Shown piece after piece: positions 43,231 to 54,527 of a stretch of DNA of 64,000 nt (its first letter is position 1; each line of letters opens with the position of its first letter). The notes below the pieces were generated by a model. The model made no database searches. It saw only the letters and a list, made by a program, of their open reading frames with translations, and was not told the DNA's origin. This stretch comes from Gracilariopsis chorda (lineage: Eukaryota > Rhodophyta > Florideophyceae > Gracilariales > Gracilariaceae). The DNA is taken from the NCBI GenBank assembly GCA_003194525.1, contig NBIV01000160.1:1-64000 (forward strand). The letters run 5' to 3'. Position numbers and translations under genes: made by a program.

Positions 43231-44499
43231 CTGATACGGGTGCTGTGCAATAGGCCGTGTATCCGGCAACAAATCAATCCGATGTTCGGTTACCCCTGTC
43301 GTCCCCAAGGATCCGTCCCACATGGCGGTAAAGTCCCTGAGCATGTCACGAAACTTCTCACGATGAGATTCATTAATGTGATCCAGGTCCAACTTATCCA
43401 AAGCCTTTTCTGGGTCTAACGCAGTATCTCCCGATGCTGAAGTCGTGCTCTTCTGAGCTTCTTCGACAGTCGAATCTGAACTTTCCCGGGCGGGATCCAA
43501 CGGAACGAATGGGACCTCCTCCCCCTCCTTAGGGTCTTGTATTCCGAGAACGTCGGATATCGGAATCTTTGTAAGCAGAATAGCCAACGGATGCGGAAGC
43601 ATGTTGCCCAGGACCTGGTTTTTAACCAACCACTGAGTGGTAGTTCCGAGGTTAGCAACGAGAACCTTAAAGGGTTTGTCCGGCTCGACGGATACGATCC
43701 CATTTGCTAATGCGAGACGGCGCTGTTCGTAGAGCGAGCGGAGCGGTTGAACAACCTGCAACCCGTGTTGTTTGGATGTTACCGAGACCCACACCTGAAA
43801 TTCCTTCGGGATCGAAACTGGTTCCGCGACGCGAATCTTCGTAGATGCTCGATCCACATTGGACGCTTCCTGAGCAGCAGGTAAAGGTACCCGTTTACGG
43901 GAGGCGTGTCGCAAGGGCTTCCGTACAATCGGGATGGTCGAACCGTTGGCCAATTCCACGGATCTGGAGCGAGGGCGGATAGCTTCCACGAAGCGGTCAC
44001 AGAAATCACAACCGAGGATGACCGGTGCAGCAAGAGAATCGCCTACGATGAAGTCCAACTTCACCACGTAGGTGCCTAGTCTGAGTACCAGAGGAATTGT
44101 TCCAAGAGTCTGGAGCGGGTTGTTATTAGCGTCCGCCAGATCCAGACTTGGACCAATGCGAATGCATTTCCGCATGGCGGGTGGAATAATCCCGATATTG
44201 ATCAGGTTCGGAGCGGCACCTGTATCCAGGACAGATAACTGACGAACCATGACCTGGTTAGAGAGACCGAGGTCACTATAAACTTTATAGTTCCTCTTGG
44301 CCATTACCAAAACTCGATCCGGGATGCGGAGGTTACGGGACCGTATCCACGGACGACGCAGAGCCACTAAGTGGTCCGAGCTCACGTCTTCTTGAGCCAG
44401 TTTCCTCGTAAGGATTTTGGCAGGGGAGCGAAGCGGTGGCGCCTCAGGCGTCTTCAACTTCGGCTTGGAAGACACCTCTCCCGTGGGGGAGACTCCCAA
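43144..44499 (-). pseudogene. Start of pol: aspartic protease and linker, truncated before RT
   Basis: The frame of 451 codons opens with TTG right behind the gag stop, in the -1 frame. It contains the retropepsin motif LDTGAAPNLIN and APVILGCDFCDRFVEA. The linker FRDMLRDFTAMWDGSLG and EHRIDLLP before RT are present. The last ~30 codons (after HPYQ, from about 43232) are unrelated flanking sequence read through to a stop. The protease itself seems intact, but no polymerase follows. Confidence 0.8.
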
Positions 44500-44509
44500 G
44501 ATTAGTTTT
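44477..44509 (-). other. Gag-pol junction of element 2 with hairpin (candidate -1 frameshift site)
   Basis: AAAAC-TAA at the gag end (44509-44502). After the same spacing as in element 1 comes the stem TCTCCC / GGGAGA, here with loop CCAC. Stem kept and loop changed supports a structural role. The overlap of the two frames here is very short (a TAA closes the -1 frame six bases before the gag stop), so a shift would have to occur on AAA-AAC. Confidence 0.5.
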
Positions 44510-46403
44510 TAGGGACCGAATCGACCGCTGGGTGCGGCTGAGCCCGTTCCGAAAGGTCTGGATTGTTACCGTTCGCGGGTTTCGCGGCTTCTCGAGCTTG
44601 AGCATTGCGGACCGCAGCCTTTGCGTCTTCATACGAATTACTCGGGACACGAGCCTTATGCTCCGGTGGGAGATTCTCATAATTTCCCACGATCTTCCAC
44701 ATCTCGATAATGGGGAGGGTACACTGCGACGCAGTATGACCTTCAAGGTAACAAATGTAGCAAATCAGCGGGGCTGAACGTGTTCCGGTGGCGTGGGACA
44801 TCATTCCGCGGTGCTGAGGGTGTTGTGGTTGTAATGCTGGTTGCTTCGGGTTGGACCATTCCGGGCGGGAGTGTCGTGTGGCGCTCGACGCGTAGGCTAG
44901 CGGGGCTGGGGGGACCCGACCGGGGTTTGCGTAAAAGGCCGGATCTGCCACGGGTGGTGTAACCGTGGACGGCAGTTCCGAGGTTGCCAACGACTGTTCA
45001 AGACTGCCAAGATACTGGATGTTATCCGCAAATCCGGAAGGTGGTCCCGGGTTAGGGAGGGATGCCGAGGAAGCCTCGTTCTCGACGAAGAGAGCCTTCG
45101 ACGACCGACGCCTCGGGTCTCTCGCTCTGAGGGTGTCACCCTCAGCCTGCGCGTACTGGACCAGTTCCAGATACGTCGCCTTGCGCTTCTCTTCCCTGTA
45201 GCGGGACACCAGTGCCCTGATACCAGGATCTAAACCATCCACCAGCATGGAGCAACGCTCAAAAGCGGTAAACACATTTCCACAACGATGAAACGCTTTA
45301 TTCAAGCGAGTTGAATACGACGTTTCCGTTTCACCAAGCTTCTGTTTCGTATCGCGAACCATAACGATGGCTTGACTGATTGCAGTTCCCGTCGCGTATG
45401 ACCTGAGCAGGTAGTGTACAGCCTCGGGCCAGCACGTAACACCTCCTTCTGAGGCCCTGGACGAACCCCTGACCGAGTTGTACTGATCTTCAGCCATTCC
45501 TGAAAGAAAGTAGGGCAACGCAACGTATGCCTGCGCCTCACTCATTTCGAGTACGTCTGCTTCATGCACAAAGCGGGCCAGAAAACCCAACACGAGGATC
45601 GGATCTTCACCGGAGAACTTCTGCTTAAGCATCGTCACATTCATACGACGTATGAGATCCTTCACCCGACCGGTGTCTCTCGAACTTCGAGTGCCCGAAG
45701 AGTCTTCCAATCGGTAATAACGATAGGACAACAGCTTCCTGTAAAGGGGATTCGTCGGTTTCAATTCCTTCAAGCCGAGATGACGGCGACCTTTCTCCCG
45801 CGCACGGATTGCTCCATGGGAGGTGTAGGTAGCCCTCGAACTAGGTTCTTCTCCGCGACGGCGGCCTCTCCCTTCACGCGATGATCTCGAAGACGAGCTA
45901 CTCGAACTTGTTTCCGAGTCGGAACTTGACGAAACTTCATAACGATGAACTCTCTTTCCAGGGTGACAAGGGAGGTGACTGGAGCGGTGTTGGGTTGAGA
46001 TGACCTTCACTTCCTCCTGTCTCGGAGCGTTCAGGTCTTCTCTGAGCAACGCTTCCAGCGTGTCCATACGTCCGGTTACACGCATCATATGGGTTTTAAC
46101 TTCCTCCACGAACTCCCGATATCCTTCTACGAAGGCAGCCGGAGTACCCAGACACTCCAGCATGGAATTCACATCAGCTCTCAGGAGACGAATATCTCCC
46201 GAATAATCCCGAGCCAGGGAGTCACTCCATCGCCGTTCCAACTCGGTAACTTGCTGCGAGAGGGAGGCGTGGGCCACATTGGCAATGTCGATTCTCGACT
46301 CGAGGAGATGGTACTTAGCCGACCCGGGTCTCGGGGGGACAGCCGACGGCGTTTCGACCACCGGAGGTGGCGTAGTGGCCACAGCTGTCACGGCTCGAGG
46401 CAC
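44502..46403 (-). CDS. gag: gag polyprotein of element 2
   Basis: 633 codons without a stop. Gag core: RYYRLEDSS, QKFSGEDPILVLGFLARFV, ALPYFLSGMAEDQYNSVRG, AFHRCGNVFTAFERC, MLVDGLDPGIRALV. The zinc knuckle is CYICYLEGHTASQC (CCHC). A Ser-rich acidic patch, SSSDSETSSSSSSS, precedes the core. No ATG starts this frame. An ATG in a neighbouring frame (about 46487) begins a peptide that would join it after a small indel, so the true N-terminus is probably frameshifted. Confidence 0.78.
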   Translation of the reverse strand: MPRAVTAVATTPPPVVETPSAVPPRPGSAKYHLLESRIDIANVAHASLSQQVTELERRWSDSLARDYSGDIRLLRADVNSMLECLGTPAAFVEGYREFVEEVKTHMMRVTGRMDTLEALLREDLNAPRQEEVKVISTQHRSSHLPCHPGKRVHRYEVSSSSDSETSSSSSSSRSSREGRGRRRGEEPSSRATYTSHGAIRAREKGRRHLGLKELKPTNPLYRKLLSYRYYRLEDSSGTRSSRDTGRVKDLIRRMNVTMLKQKFSGEDPILVLGFLARFVHEADVLEMSEAQAYVALPYFLSGMAEDQYNSVRGSSRASEGGVTCWPEAVHYLLRSYATGTAISQAIVMVRDTKQKLGETETSYSTRLNKAFHRCGNVFTAFERCSMLVDGLDPGIRALVSRYREEKRKATYLELVQYAQAEGDTLRARDPRRRSSKALFVENEASSASLPNPGPPSGFADNIQYLGSLEQSLATSELPSTVTPPVADPAFYANPGRVPPAPLAYASSATRHSRPEWSNPKQPALQPQHPQHRGMMSHATGTRSAPLICYICYLEGHTASQCTLPIIEMWKIVGNYENLPPEHKARVPSNSYEDAKAAVRNAQAREAAKPANGNNPDLSERAQPHPAVDSVPKN

Positions 46404-46679
46404 CGAGGTTGCCGATGGGATTCCTTGGGATTCCAGACCGACGGCATCGGTAAGTAGTTGTTCCGGAACGGACCTTCGTCATCTCGCCGCTGCGGCGTTC
46501 CGTTGCGGACCATTCCTGGGGGAACTCGGAGCTGTGGGCAGCATACTGCAGATAGCCGTCCACGGCTTACTTCACCAGTCCCACGGCTTGGGAATCTCAA
46601 CGAATGAGCAAAAAGGGATAAAAGGAAAAGGGGAAGCGGACTTCCGCCAGGCCAGATTGAAAGCCAAACCCGTTCTAGC

Positions 46680-46690
46680 TCGGGAGACCA
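46680..46690 (-). other. Primer-binding site of element 2
   Basis: TGGTCTCCCGA on the minus strand, two bases from the LTR start at 46693. Identical to the site in element 1. Confidence 0.65.
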
Positions 46691-46692
46691 CT

Positions 46693-47605
46693 TGTGGTGC
46701 AATCCCGGTGTGGGAAAGGCACTCAAGGCAGCTCGAAGCCTTGCTCTCTTGGAGAGGTAGGCTCAGCTGGGTAGAGCCCTCCGTGTCCCGTATGACGGGT
46801 GTAACTCCGTCGGGAGCCTGGATGTACCTCGGAGGTTTAGGGGTTAGAACGGGTCGGAACCACGGCTGGTACGGAAGTAGCCTGCGAGCAGGGGAACAAA
46901 AGAGGGAAAGGGACCGCCCGACGGGGGCGTGCGGAAAGCGGGAACAGACCCCGGAGGAGGGTGCCGATACACACGCACGAACACGCACCGCGCGGCGGTT
47001 AGGGGATATGAGGGGAAGAGATGGTCTCACGGTCTCACGACACACGTCGGTAATATCAATACCCAAAACTGGGGCGGAGATAGGGCCTGTACGGGCGGTC
47101 ACACGACAACAATGAATACCACGAGTGGTCACAACCCACTGGGTACGACGAGCACGGTCTCCTCGGTGGTGTGAGTCGGGTGAAACTACCGGGCAAGCAG
47201 TGTACCTCCGCGAGGAGTTAGACACTTTGCATGGCGAATAGAGTCAGAGCCGAACTCGGTTTTCTTTTCTTCGTGAGCTCGCCGTCGTGCGGCCGACGCT
47301 CAAGTACTAGGTCAGTGCAGTACAGTAGGTATTGCACTAGCCTAAGTAAAACTAACCCCTAAACTACACTAAAAGAAGTAGCCATTTTGGGCCCCCTGGC
47401 CGGGGCTGTAGCCACGTGTCCACCACCCTTGCCAGGCAAGTACCACAAAATAGGAATGTTCCCATAACCACCCTGGGTAACCCGACCGCTAATTAGCCCG
47501 GTAAACGGGGGCTAATATTCATGCATCCCGCTTCATCGCTCGCACCGAGTACACCTCAGATATGAGTTTCACCATCACCCGTACGCGGGAATGTATTGCA
47601 CTACA
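46693..47605 (-). repeat. LTR of element 2 (about 913 bp)
   Basis: Starts TGTGGTGCAAT next to the primer-binding site and ends ATTGCACTACA at 47605, an 11-bp inverted repeat with one mismatch. It shares words with the element 1 LTR at similar distances (AAGTACTAG at 47300, CCACGTGTCCA at about 47410). A second candidate end, GTTGCACCACA at 47868-47878, is a better inverted match but lies farther from the conserved words, so the right boundary is uncertain. Confidence 0.65.
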
Positions 47606-50063
47606 GTGTCGAGGCCAGTTTCAGGCACCCTGAGGTGTCAACCCAAGTAAAACAGAACACTACAGCATGGTGCTATCGCACACGCGCAGACGCGTCCACT
47701 CATTCTGCAATCCATTCTAGATTCCTACCATCCTAGGGGAAACTTCACACAGTAAGCCATCCCATTGGCATCACCTTGTACGGTTCCAACTCATATACAG
47801 TAGAGCCGTCACGGCAACCGCGTCGCACTCCTATGAGTGGCATCATCGTGATTTCCACGCATTTCGCGTTGCACCACATCAAGCCACCCTCTAGCTGTGG
47901 TTTCTAAGCCGTCGATATCCACCGCGTCCCATAGCAGCGCCTGTAGGATTATCGTCCGCCCAGTGAGCCCGCTCTCCACCTGGTGCTTGCGGTTTTCTTT
48001 TTAGGAATGCCCCAGTCGCCATTCCTATATTAGAGAGACCACCACTAATGGAATCCGTCTGTTACACTGAATCTAAAAGTCCTATTTCACGGAAGTTGTG
48101 CTCACCACTGGCTCTACCACAACTGGTCTCCCGACCTAGAAAATTCGTTCCTCAAGGTTTATCTAACGGTGCGCGACAGAAAAGCACTACACTCTCACCG
48201 ATTGGACCCCACCTCGTAGTGGAATCCATCCTTGAGCTGATTCGGAAGTGAAAGAAAGTCACCCGGACCTACTCCTCTATGGACTCCCAAGAACGTACCG
48301 CGGAAAGCCCCTCTCAGGCTCCTCAGGAACTGGGCTCCCAGGGTGGACGCAGCACGCGCAGCGCCTCTTGTAGTAGAATACTGAGTCCTTTGGCCAACTG
48401 GGGTAGTGGTCTACTACGGGGTAGTAGCGGCAGAGAGCCAGCCACTGGGGTGACAATCCACTGGGTCTACTACACCAACTGGCAGCGAGGCACAATGGGC
48501 GAGCCCTATCTCAAGTCCGTACAGGTCGGGAGAATGATAGCGATGGCTTTGAGGCCTTTGGAGTCCTACTGGCTGCATATGACGGCAAGAAAACGGTGAG
48601 GGTGCTTGTCTTTACGCTTCGGAGATCGGTGGCACTCGAGCCAACCTATATAGCTGGCGAGGCGCTCTGACGTCTAGAAACTATCCTAAAAATTTAAAAA
48701 AATAGCTACATAATAAAACTTGAGGCTACAGTGCCTTGGCACTCTCACAATCCACTGGTATCCCCTGCCTCGGCACTCAGCTTGGCCACGTGGGATATTT
48801 AGGCCAGCAATGGCGGACCTCTGTCAGCCCGGACCTTTTGTTACCTCACCACTCCACATGCCCGATGGCCATTCTGCTACAGACCTCCCTCCTTAAGATC
48901 CGACGCCCCGTCGGATTCCTTTCCCATCGAACGTTTTCCTTCTATTTGCATTCCCACCTGGTCACCTCAGCGAGTGAGGAGTTTTCTCCGAAACGAACCA
49001 CTGTGGCATGTCCTTCAAACCCAAGGGAAACTTTTTGGCCTTCTAAGGCCGGCCGGAAGCTATTTCAAATTTCCCTCAACGTCTTTGCTAGTTCCAGACG
49101 GGGCCCACTCCATACGACCTCTTTTGGATGGCTGAAGATAGAGTACCATGCCCATTTTTCAGCCCTGAATTAGTCCTTCTTAGGTAGAGCTCATCCTCGG
49201 TGGTCGAAGTCGATATCGTCACATCTTCCCTATGAACCGCTTTCATGACCTTCTTGGGGCCCTCCGTCCATCTAGTGCAAGGGCACACCACTGGTCGGTT
49301 CACACAACCCAGCCACCGAACCAAGTGGTAAAACTTAGTGCACAACCATCTGGACCGCTCACTGACATCATCCAAGTACAAACGGAGCTCATACAACCAA
49401 AGGGGAATGACTTGGCCTGCCAGGGCTGGCCGGAGGCCATGCCAAATTCTCCTTCACACACAGCCAGAATGTGCGGGGAATGGGCCCACATGGACATGGA
49501 GGGCTGTGGAGTACGACACAAGAAGAACCTAAACCGTTAGATCGGTTTGGATTGCTGCCACCAACCTTCTTTGCCCTCTGGAAAAGCAGCCCAAAGGCCC
49601 AGGTACCGTCCATGGTGGTCAGCCACATTCCCATTCTGTGCTCTAAAAAGCCATTCCGTCCAGCAGAACAGGTCGTGCACGAAAGGGATGCACCTCTGCA
49701 CCAACGATGGGACCAATGGAACACAATTCTCCCCTGTGGAAGCACTTGACCCGCCAGGGTCGGCCAGAGGCCATGTCGGAATTTCCTCCTGGGCCATGAA
49801 ACCCGTGCCGAATCCCGGTTAAATGGCTTGCAAAGATTACTGACGCTCTTCGCATGACCCAATCTGGTTATAAGACCCATTTAGTTCTTGTCTTCAGCAT
49901 CCAGTGACCTCAGGAAAAACCTGTCCATATGGCCCAAATACAATAATTTCGACCATGTAATCCGGTGACTGTTTCTGACCCATCCAGCGCTTGTCGATTC
50001 CCAAACGTCTTGCTCATATCTACGTTTGGTTTTTTTCCAGTGGACGAAAGTACAATTTGTAGT
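47606..50063. other. Spacer, no gene; contains degenerate internal repeats
   Basis: Short ORFs only, without recognisable domains. The right half (about 48990-49800) shows three related blocks, each with a (C/T)TTGG-C...GGCCGGAGGCCAT-like word. The region is probably old transposon-derived sequence. Confidence 0.45.
49031..49800. repeat. Degenerate tandem repeat, about 330-380 bp period
   Basis: The word around GCCNGCCAGGGC/TCGGCC(A/G)GAGGCCATG followed by AATTTCCTCC or AATTCTCC occurs at about 49411 and 49742, with a weaker relative at 49031. The blocks between share scattered words. The similarity is by eye only. Confidence 0.4.
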
Positions 50064-50890
50064 TGTGGTGCAATGCCTCAAAGGGGAAAAACACCGAAAG
50101 ACGTTCGGGATCTTCCTCTCACGAGGTGAACCCAGTTGGGTAGACCCCTTCCAGAGGTGTCACAGCGAAGCCGGTTTGTAAGACCAGAGACACCTGTCGC
50201 GACTTGCGCAGGGAGGTGAAGGCGAAGAATCGGTATCCGCGTGAGCGGGGTGTAATCCTCAGTAGAGGTATGTTTCCACGTAAGTGGGGGTGTGTGAGCG
50301 GATGCGCACACGAGGGCCGCGGATAGCGGGAGGTGCTACCCTAAGAAGGGGGGAAAGGAAGGGCGAAGAGGAGGAAGAGAGGACGATGTGAGTCGCGAGA
50401 GCGACGGGCAGATACGGCAATGCCGGTGGACAGGACTCCCTATACAGGGCGAAACACCAATATGATTGGAACAATTATACTCCCAAGGATGGGCTTCTTT
50501 AGATGTGCAAAGGGGTTAGATGTCCCGTGGTTTACGGCGTTTCCCTCCAAGGAGGAGTAGAGTACGCGCGCAAGCGGTAACAACTATAGCCAACTCCCCA
50601 GGTTGGGGTCCCTTGTTGGGGAAGGTTTACTGGTGCGACGGCAGTGCGCCGTCGCACTAAGTACTAGCTTCCCAGAAATGGGTGTGAAAATAATAAGTAA
50701 TATTAACTAAAATACTCCACATTTCGCGACAACATCCACTACTGTGGCCAACCGCCAATTGACCCAAAACCGTGTCCCACGTGTCCATACCCACCATTGT
50801 GGGGCGTAGTTCATATACACACTACACAACCGATAATATCGGGAAAACGATCAAGTACCAAGAATCCCTCCCTGAGGGCGTTGCACTTCA
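50064..50890. repeat. Solo LTR of the element 1 family (827 bp)
   Basis: Aligns along its whole length with 4969-5775. It starts TGTGGTGCAATG and ends GTTGCACTTCA with no internal element sequence on either side. The flanks are GTAGT before and GTAGA after, so GTAG is repeated on both sides as expected for a target-site duplication. Such solo LTRs arise by recombination between the two LTRs of one insertion. The strand cannot be assigned from function, but it lies in the same orientation as the element 1 LTR. Confidence 0.88.
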
Positions 50891-51558
50891 GTAGAGGAGC
50901 TCCAGCGGCCTGGGTTGTACGAACTAGTTTCACCTTTGGGGTCGTCCAAAAAAACTTGCCCAAACGGCGTCAAAAACGCACATTTTGCGGATGCAACTTG
51001 GTGCGCCTCATACAAATCTGTCTGGTTGTCGTACTTTGCACATCTATTGCCATTAAAGTTATAGAACGATGCTTTTCCATAGTTGTATACCAAGGGACTT
51101 GAAATCAAAGGCTACCCAAAGGAGAGAGATCTTCCATTGTGAATTGTTCCAGTGTCCTGGAGCATCAACAATCAAATGGTCATACCGTCTTGTGAAACGG
51201 TCTCTAGTGTCCCAATATCCCACGAGCCGACCGAACCGGCAAAGGAACTGCAGAAATCTGCAGGAAAATGACCTCAGCTCCAATGGGCAAAGCATGTTTT
51301 CGGCCCGTGAGGTAAGAGTTCCTACACAAGTCCCTAGGGTTTTCTCGCGCTTGCCATATAGATCAGGCTCCTGCACTTCGTACCCGTGGTCTTCGACGTA
51401 ATTGCCTCAGAGAATTCGGACTTATATGGCGTCCAAGTTGGTCATCGTCCCAGTAAAACTTCGGAAGAACTGGCGCCCGGCCAGCGAGTGGGGCGGCGTG
51501 GGAGGCGGTTCCGTGGGCGCCGTGGCCTAAAGCAGTGTTCCTGTTGGATAGAGGCGGA
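50891..51558. other. Spacer between solo LTR and gypsy element 3
   Basis: No gene seen. It may include the 3' end of element 3, but no LTR boundary or polypurine tract is convincing. Confidence 0.4.
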
Positions 51559-54397
51559 TTAGGTTCGTGCTGGCGGGAATTTGCGGCCAGGGATACCCCC
51601 CTCCTTAAACTCATGCTCCGCGTGGCCTCTTTTTGACCAATAGCGGGCCATAAAGTTGTCCGAGATGTCTGACCTCAGGAGCCAAGTATCTTCCTTGGGC
51701 TCGTAGTCATACCAGCGGAATTTGTAGCGCACTTCGCCGTCCTCGGCCAGCCCAGCGGAGACAATGCGGTCAAGAACATATTCCCGTTGTTCGTCGAATT
51801 CGGCGTCCTCCGGCAAGTCCATTTGGTCCAAGGGACCGTATACATCAGCGTCCGAAGGAACAGCGTCGGGGGTTGGCGTAGCGATGCCCATATGGTCAGG
51901 TACTTCTTCAGGAAGTACCATTTCGTGCAGGGGATCGTATCCATCAGGGGAAGGGCCTTGTGGATGCGCTGAGACCTGCTGTTCCTAAGGGACCGTAGGG
52001 TCATTGACGAGTGGTTGCGTAGGGATGTAGGGTGGGGGTTGGGGCGAAGGGAGAGCGCGCGAGTTCAATGGTTCAGTTGAAGGTGGTCGTGGGGCCAGAG
52101 AGACTCGGTCCATTGTGACTGTGTCCTGGAGCCCATCTCGGTCGATAGTAACCGTGTGCCAAGGGACCTAAGTACCTTGAAGGGCCCAGTGGACTTTGGC
52201 AACAGCTTCTTGGTGATTTCCTCGTCCTCGTGCTTTTCCTTCGGCGGTCTGTCCAAGTGGACGTAATCTCTCACGGCCACTTGCGGTGTACACCAAAAGG
52301 ACCGATCGAAACCGGCCTCATAGCGCACTTGCGCTTTGTCGAACGTGGTCTGTGTGGCCTTCAAGATAGAATCAATTCGCTTCCGCGAATACCGTTTGGC
52401 CTGGGCGGGATTCATTTCCTCCGTTATGTCCTGAAGTGCTCCTAAGTCCTGTAGGTCGACCATGTACGGCGCAGGGGCACGTAGGAGGGTGAGGTCAAGA
52501 ATAGTTGTACCAGTGGACTTATGCACTTGATTATTATATGCATAGACCAGCGGCTGGACATAGTCATCCCAGTCCAATTGGTGCTCGGAAACGTAGTGAA
52601 TTAGCCTCGTGGCCAGGGTTCAGTTAAACCTTTCGGCTTGTCCATTGGACTGAGGATGATACGCGGTGGTAAGAAGATGTTATAGACCTAAGGCCAAGCA
52701 CACATGCTCAAAGAATTTGGAGATAAACTGAGAGCCATTGTCCGTAAGGAGATAGAGCGGCAGTCCATAGAGATAACTCCAACGGACAAGGAAAGCCATG
52801 GCAACGTCAGCGGCGGGTGTTGATTTGAGCGCATTTGCTCGGGTACACTTGGTAAACCGATCGGTAATCACCAATATAAATCGGTTGCCGTGGGTTGACT
52901 TCGGAAATGGCCCTAGGATATCCATAGCAATGAAGTCCAAAGGCCCGGCCGCTGGGAATAACTTCAGTTTCCCTTGATATACCGCTCTTGTCCCTCGCAT
53001 TTTTGCGCGTGATGCAGAAGTCCTTGCGGTCTCCATTATGTCATTGGCCATCAGGGGCCAGTAACAATATCTGCTCAGTGTCTGATACATCTTAGTCCCT
53101 CCAGGATGGCCAGCCAACATCGCATAGTGCGCAAGGTAAAGAAGGCGTGCCCGTAAGGCCTTAGGCACTACCCGCTGTATCGCCCGGTCCAATGGTGACA
53201 TGCAACATAATATTCCTCGGCGGTCATAATCGAACAGCGACCCAGGGGTCCCTACTTTCTCTCCTATATGGCCGCAGTATTCGTCCTTTTTCTGGCCCTG
53301 AAGGAATTCCTCGAGGGGTATTGGCGTAAGATCCGCGCTTCCCGACTGGGCCATATGGATATCCAACGGTGGATCTTCCCAGTCCCCGGCGCATAAAATC
53401 GCTGCGCCATGTCCGTCCGTCCATCCGGCCATTCTCACCTCAGCCACCGGTGGTTCTTCTCCCTCGTCATCAGTGTACTGTGGTCCGTCCCAGATGGTGG
53501 GAGTCTCATCATCCAGAGGAGTTTGGTCCGTACCATCGGTCAGCATGCGTGACAGCGCATCTGCGGCCTGATGTTTCAGTCCTGGCCTATAGATCACTTC
53601 GTAATCGAATTTGGCCAGGCGCAATCTCCATCGGGCCAGACGGGAGGATTTGTCCATGATGTTCAGTATCCAGCGGAGGGAGTGGTGATATGTCCTCATG
53701 GTAAAGCGAGTTCCTTCCAAATAAGGCCGAAGATGGCGCACTGACCACACGATGGCCAAAAATTCCTTTTCCGCGGTGCTATAGTATTCCTTTCGGCATT
53801 GGTCAAGGCCCTAGTCCAGTAGCCAATTGGGCGGTAATCCTTAGGGGACTCCTGCTCTTGTAGAAGAGCACAGCCCACTTGGGTTGCAGATGCGTCCGTA
53901 TCTAGGATATACGGTTTATTGGCCCTGGGTAGCGCCAAGACGCGCGGATTAACCAAATGGTCCTTGAGGTTCTAGTAGGCCTCGTACAGCTCGTTCGTGA
54001 GGTCGTCAAATTCCAAAGGGGTCCTTTTCTTCAGCATCTCATTGACAGGTGCCGCAATTTTCGCGAACCCTGGGACAAACCTACGGTAAACATTACAAAG
54101 TCCAAGGAAGTAGCGCAATTCCGTATGGGTCCTAGGGGTTCGTGCTTCCCGTATGGCCTTTGTTGTAACTTGGACTACTTGGAGTTTACCCGGCAGGACC
54201 ACATTGCCAAGGTAGTCCACGGAGGGCTGGAAGAAGAAACACTTCTTCAATTTCAGTGTGACACCAGCCTGCTGGAGTAACCTAAGGCCTGCCTTCACAG
54301 CTGCGAAGTGTTCGCTAATGGACCTGGAAAAGATGATCACATCATCTAGGTAGACCAAGGCAAACTTCCATTTGACCCTGAACAAAATTATGTCCAT
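51559..54397 (-). pseudogene. pol: Broken pol: RT, RNase H, integrase and chromodomain
   Basis: RT part 54397-53972 has LVYLDDVIIFSRS and YFLGLCNVYRRFVPGFAKIA. After an in-frame TAG comes RNase H (DTDASATQVGCALL, 53956 on), then a frameshift at about 53760. The frame 53759-52680 continues with RNase H, HHCC-like H-x-GHPGGTKMYQ and the integrase core, with catalytic Asp in MDILGPF and Asp in TDNGSQF. After a TAA, the same frame has TAYHPQSNGQAERFN with the catalytic Glu, a TGA, and the C-terminal YNNQVHKSTG (52577-52065). The cysteine pair of the zinc finger is lost in frame. The chromodomain (EYVLDRI ... KFRWYDYEPKEDTWLLRSDI) lies at 51921-51559. Confidence 0.85.
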
Positions 54398-54440
54398 GGA
54401 CCGCTGACAAGTGGCTCAAAATTCGCAGGAAGTCCATCAG
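51559..54440 (-). mobile_element. Chromodomain-type Ty3/gypsy pol fragment (element 3)
   Basis: Minus strand order RT C-terminus, RNase H, zinc-binding region, integrase core, integrase C-terminus, chromodomain. This is the other half of a gypsy element compared with element 2. The gag, protease and RT fingers are missing, with homology fading at about 54440. The chromodomain places it in the chromovirus branch. No LTR could be delimited. Confidence 0.85.
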
Positions 54441-54527
54441 TTGTTAGAGATACATCAATTTTGCCCTATTCGGCAGTTCTCCCGACGACAATGCGTTGCA
54501 CCATCTGGGCCATTGGGGCAAGAATAA

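Larger units (their letters stand above)
43230..47605 (-). mobile_element. Truncated Ty3/gypsy retrotransposon (element 2)
   Basis: Minus strand: LTR, primer-binding site, gag, protease. Pol homology stops abruptly at about 43232, in the linker just before the RT domain (after RPIAQHPYQ), so RT, RNase H, integrase and the other LTR are missing. Gag and protease are clearly related to element 1 but diverged, and the open frames are longer, so it is younger or was less damaged. Both elements share the primer-binding site and gag-pol junction. Confidence 0.88.

Noticed and set aside
43200..43232. Telomere-like CCCCTAAAACCCTGA beside the truncation point of element 2
   Set aside because: Only about two imperfect units; far too short to call an interstitial telomere or a telomere-healed break.
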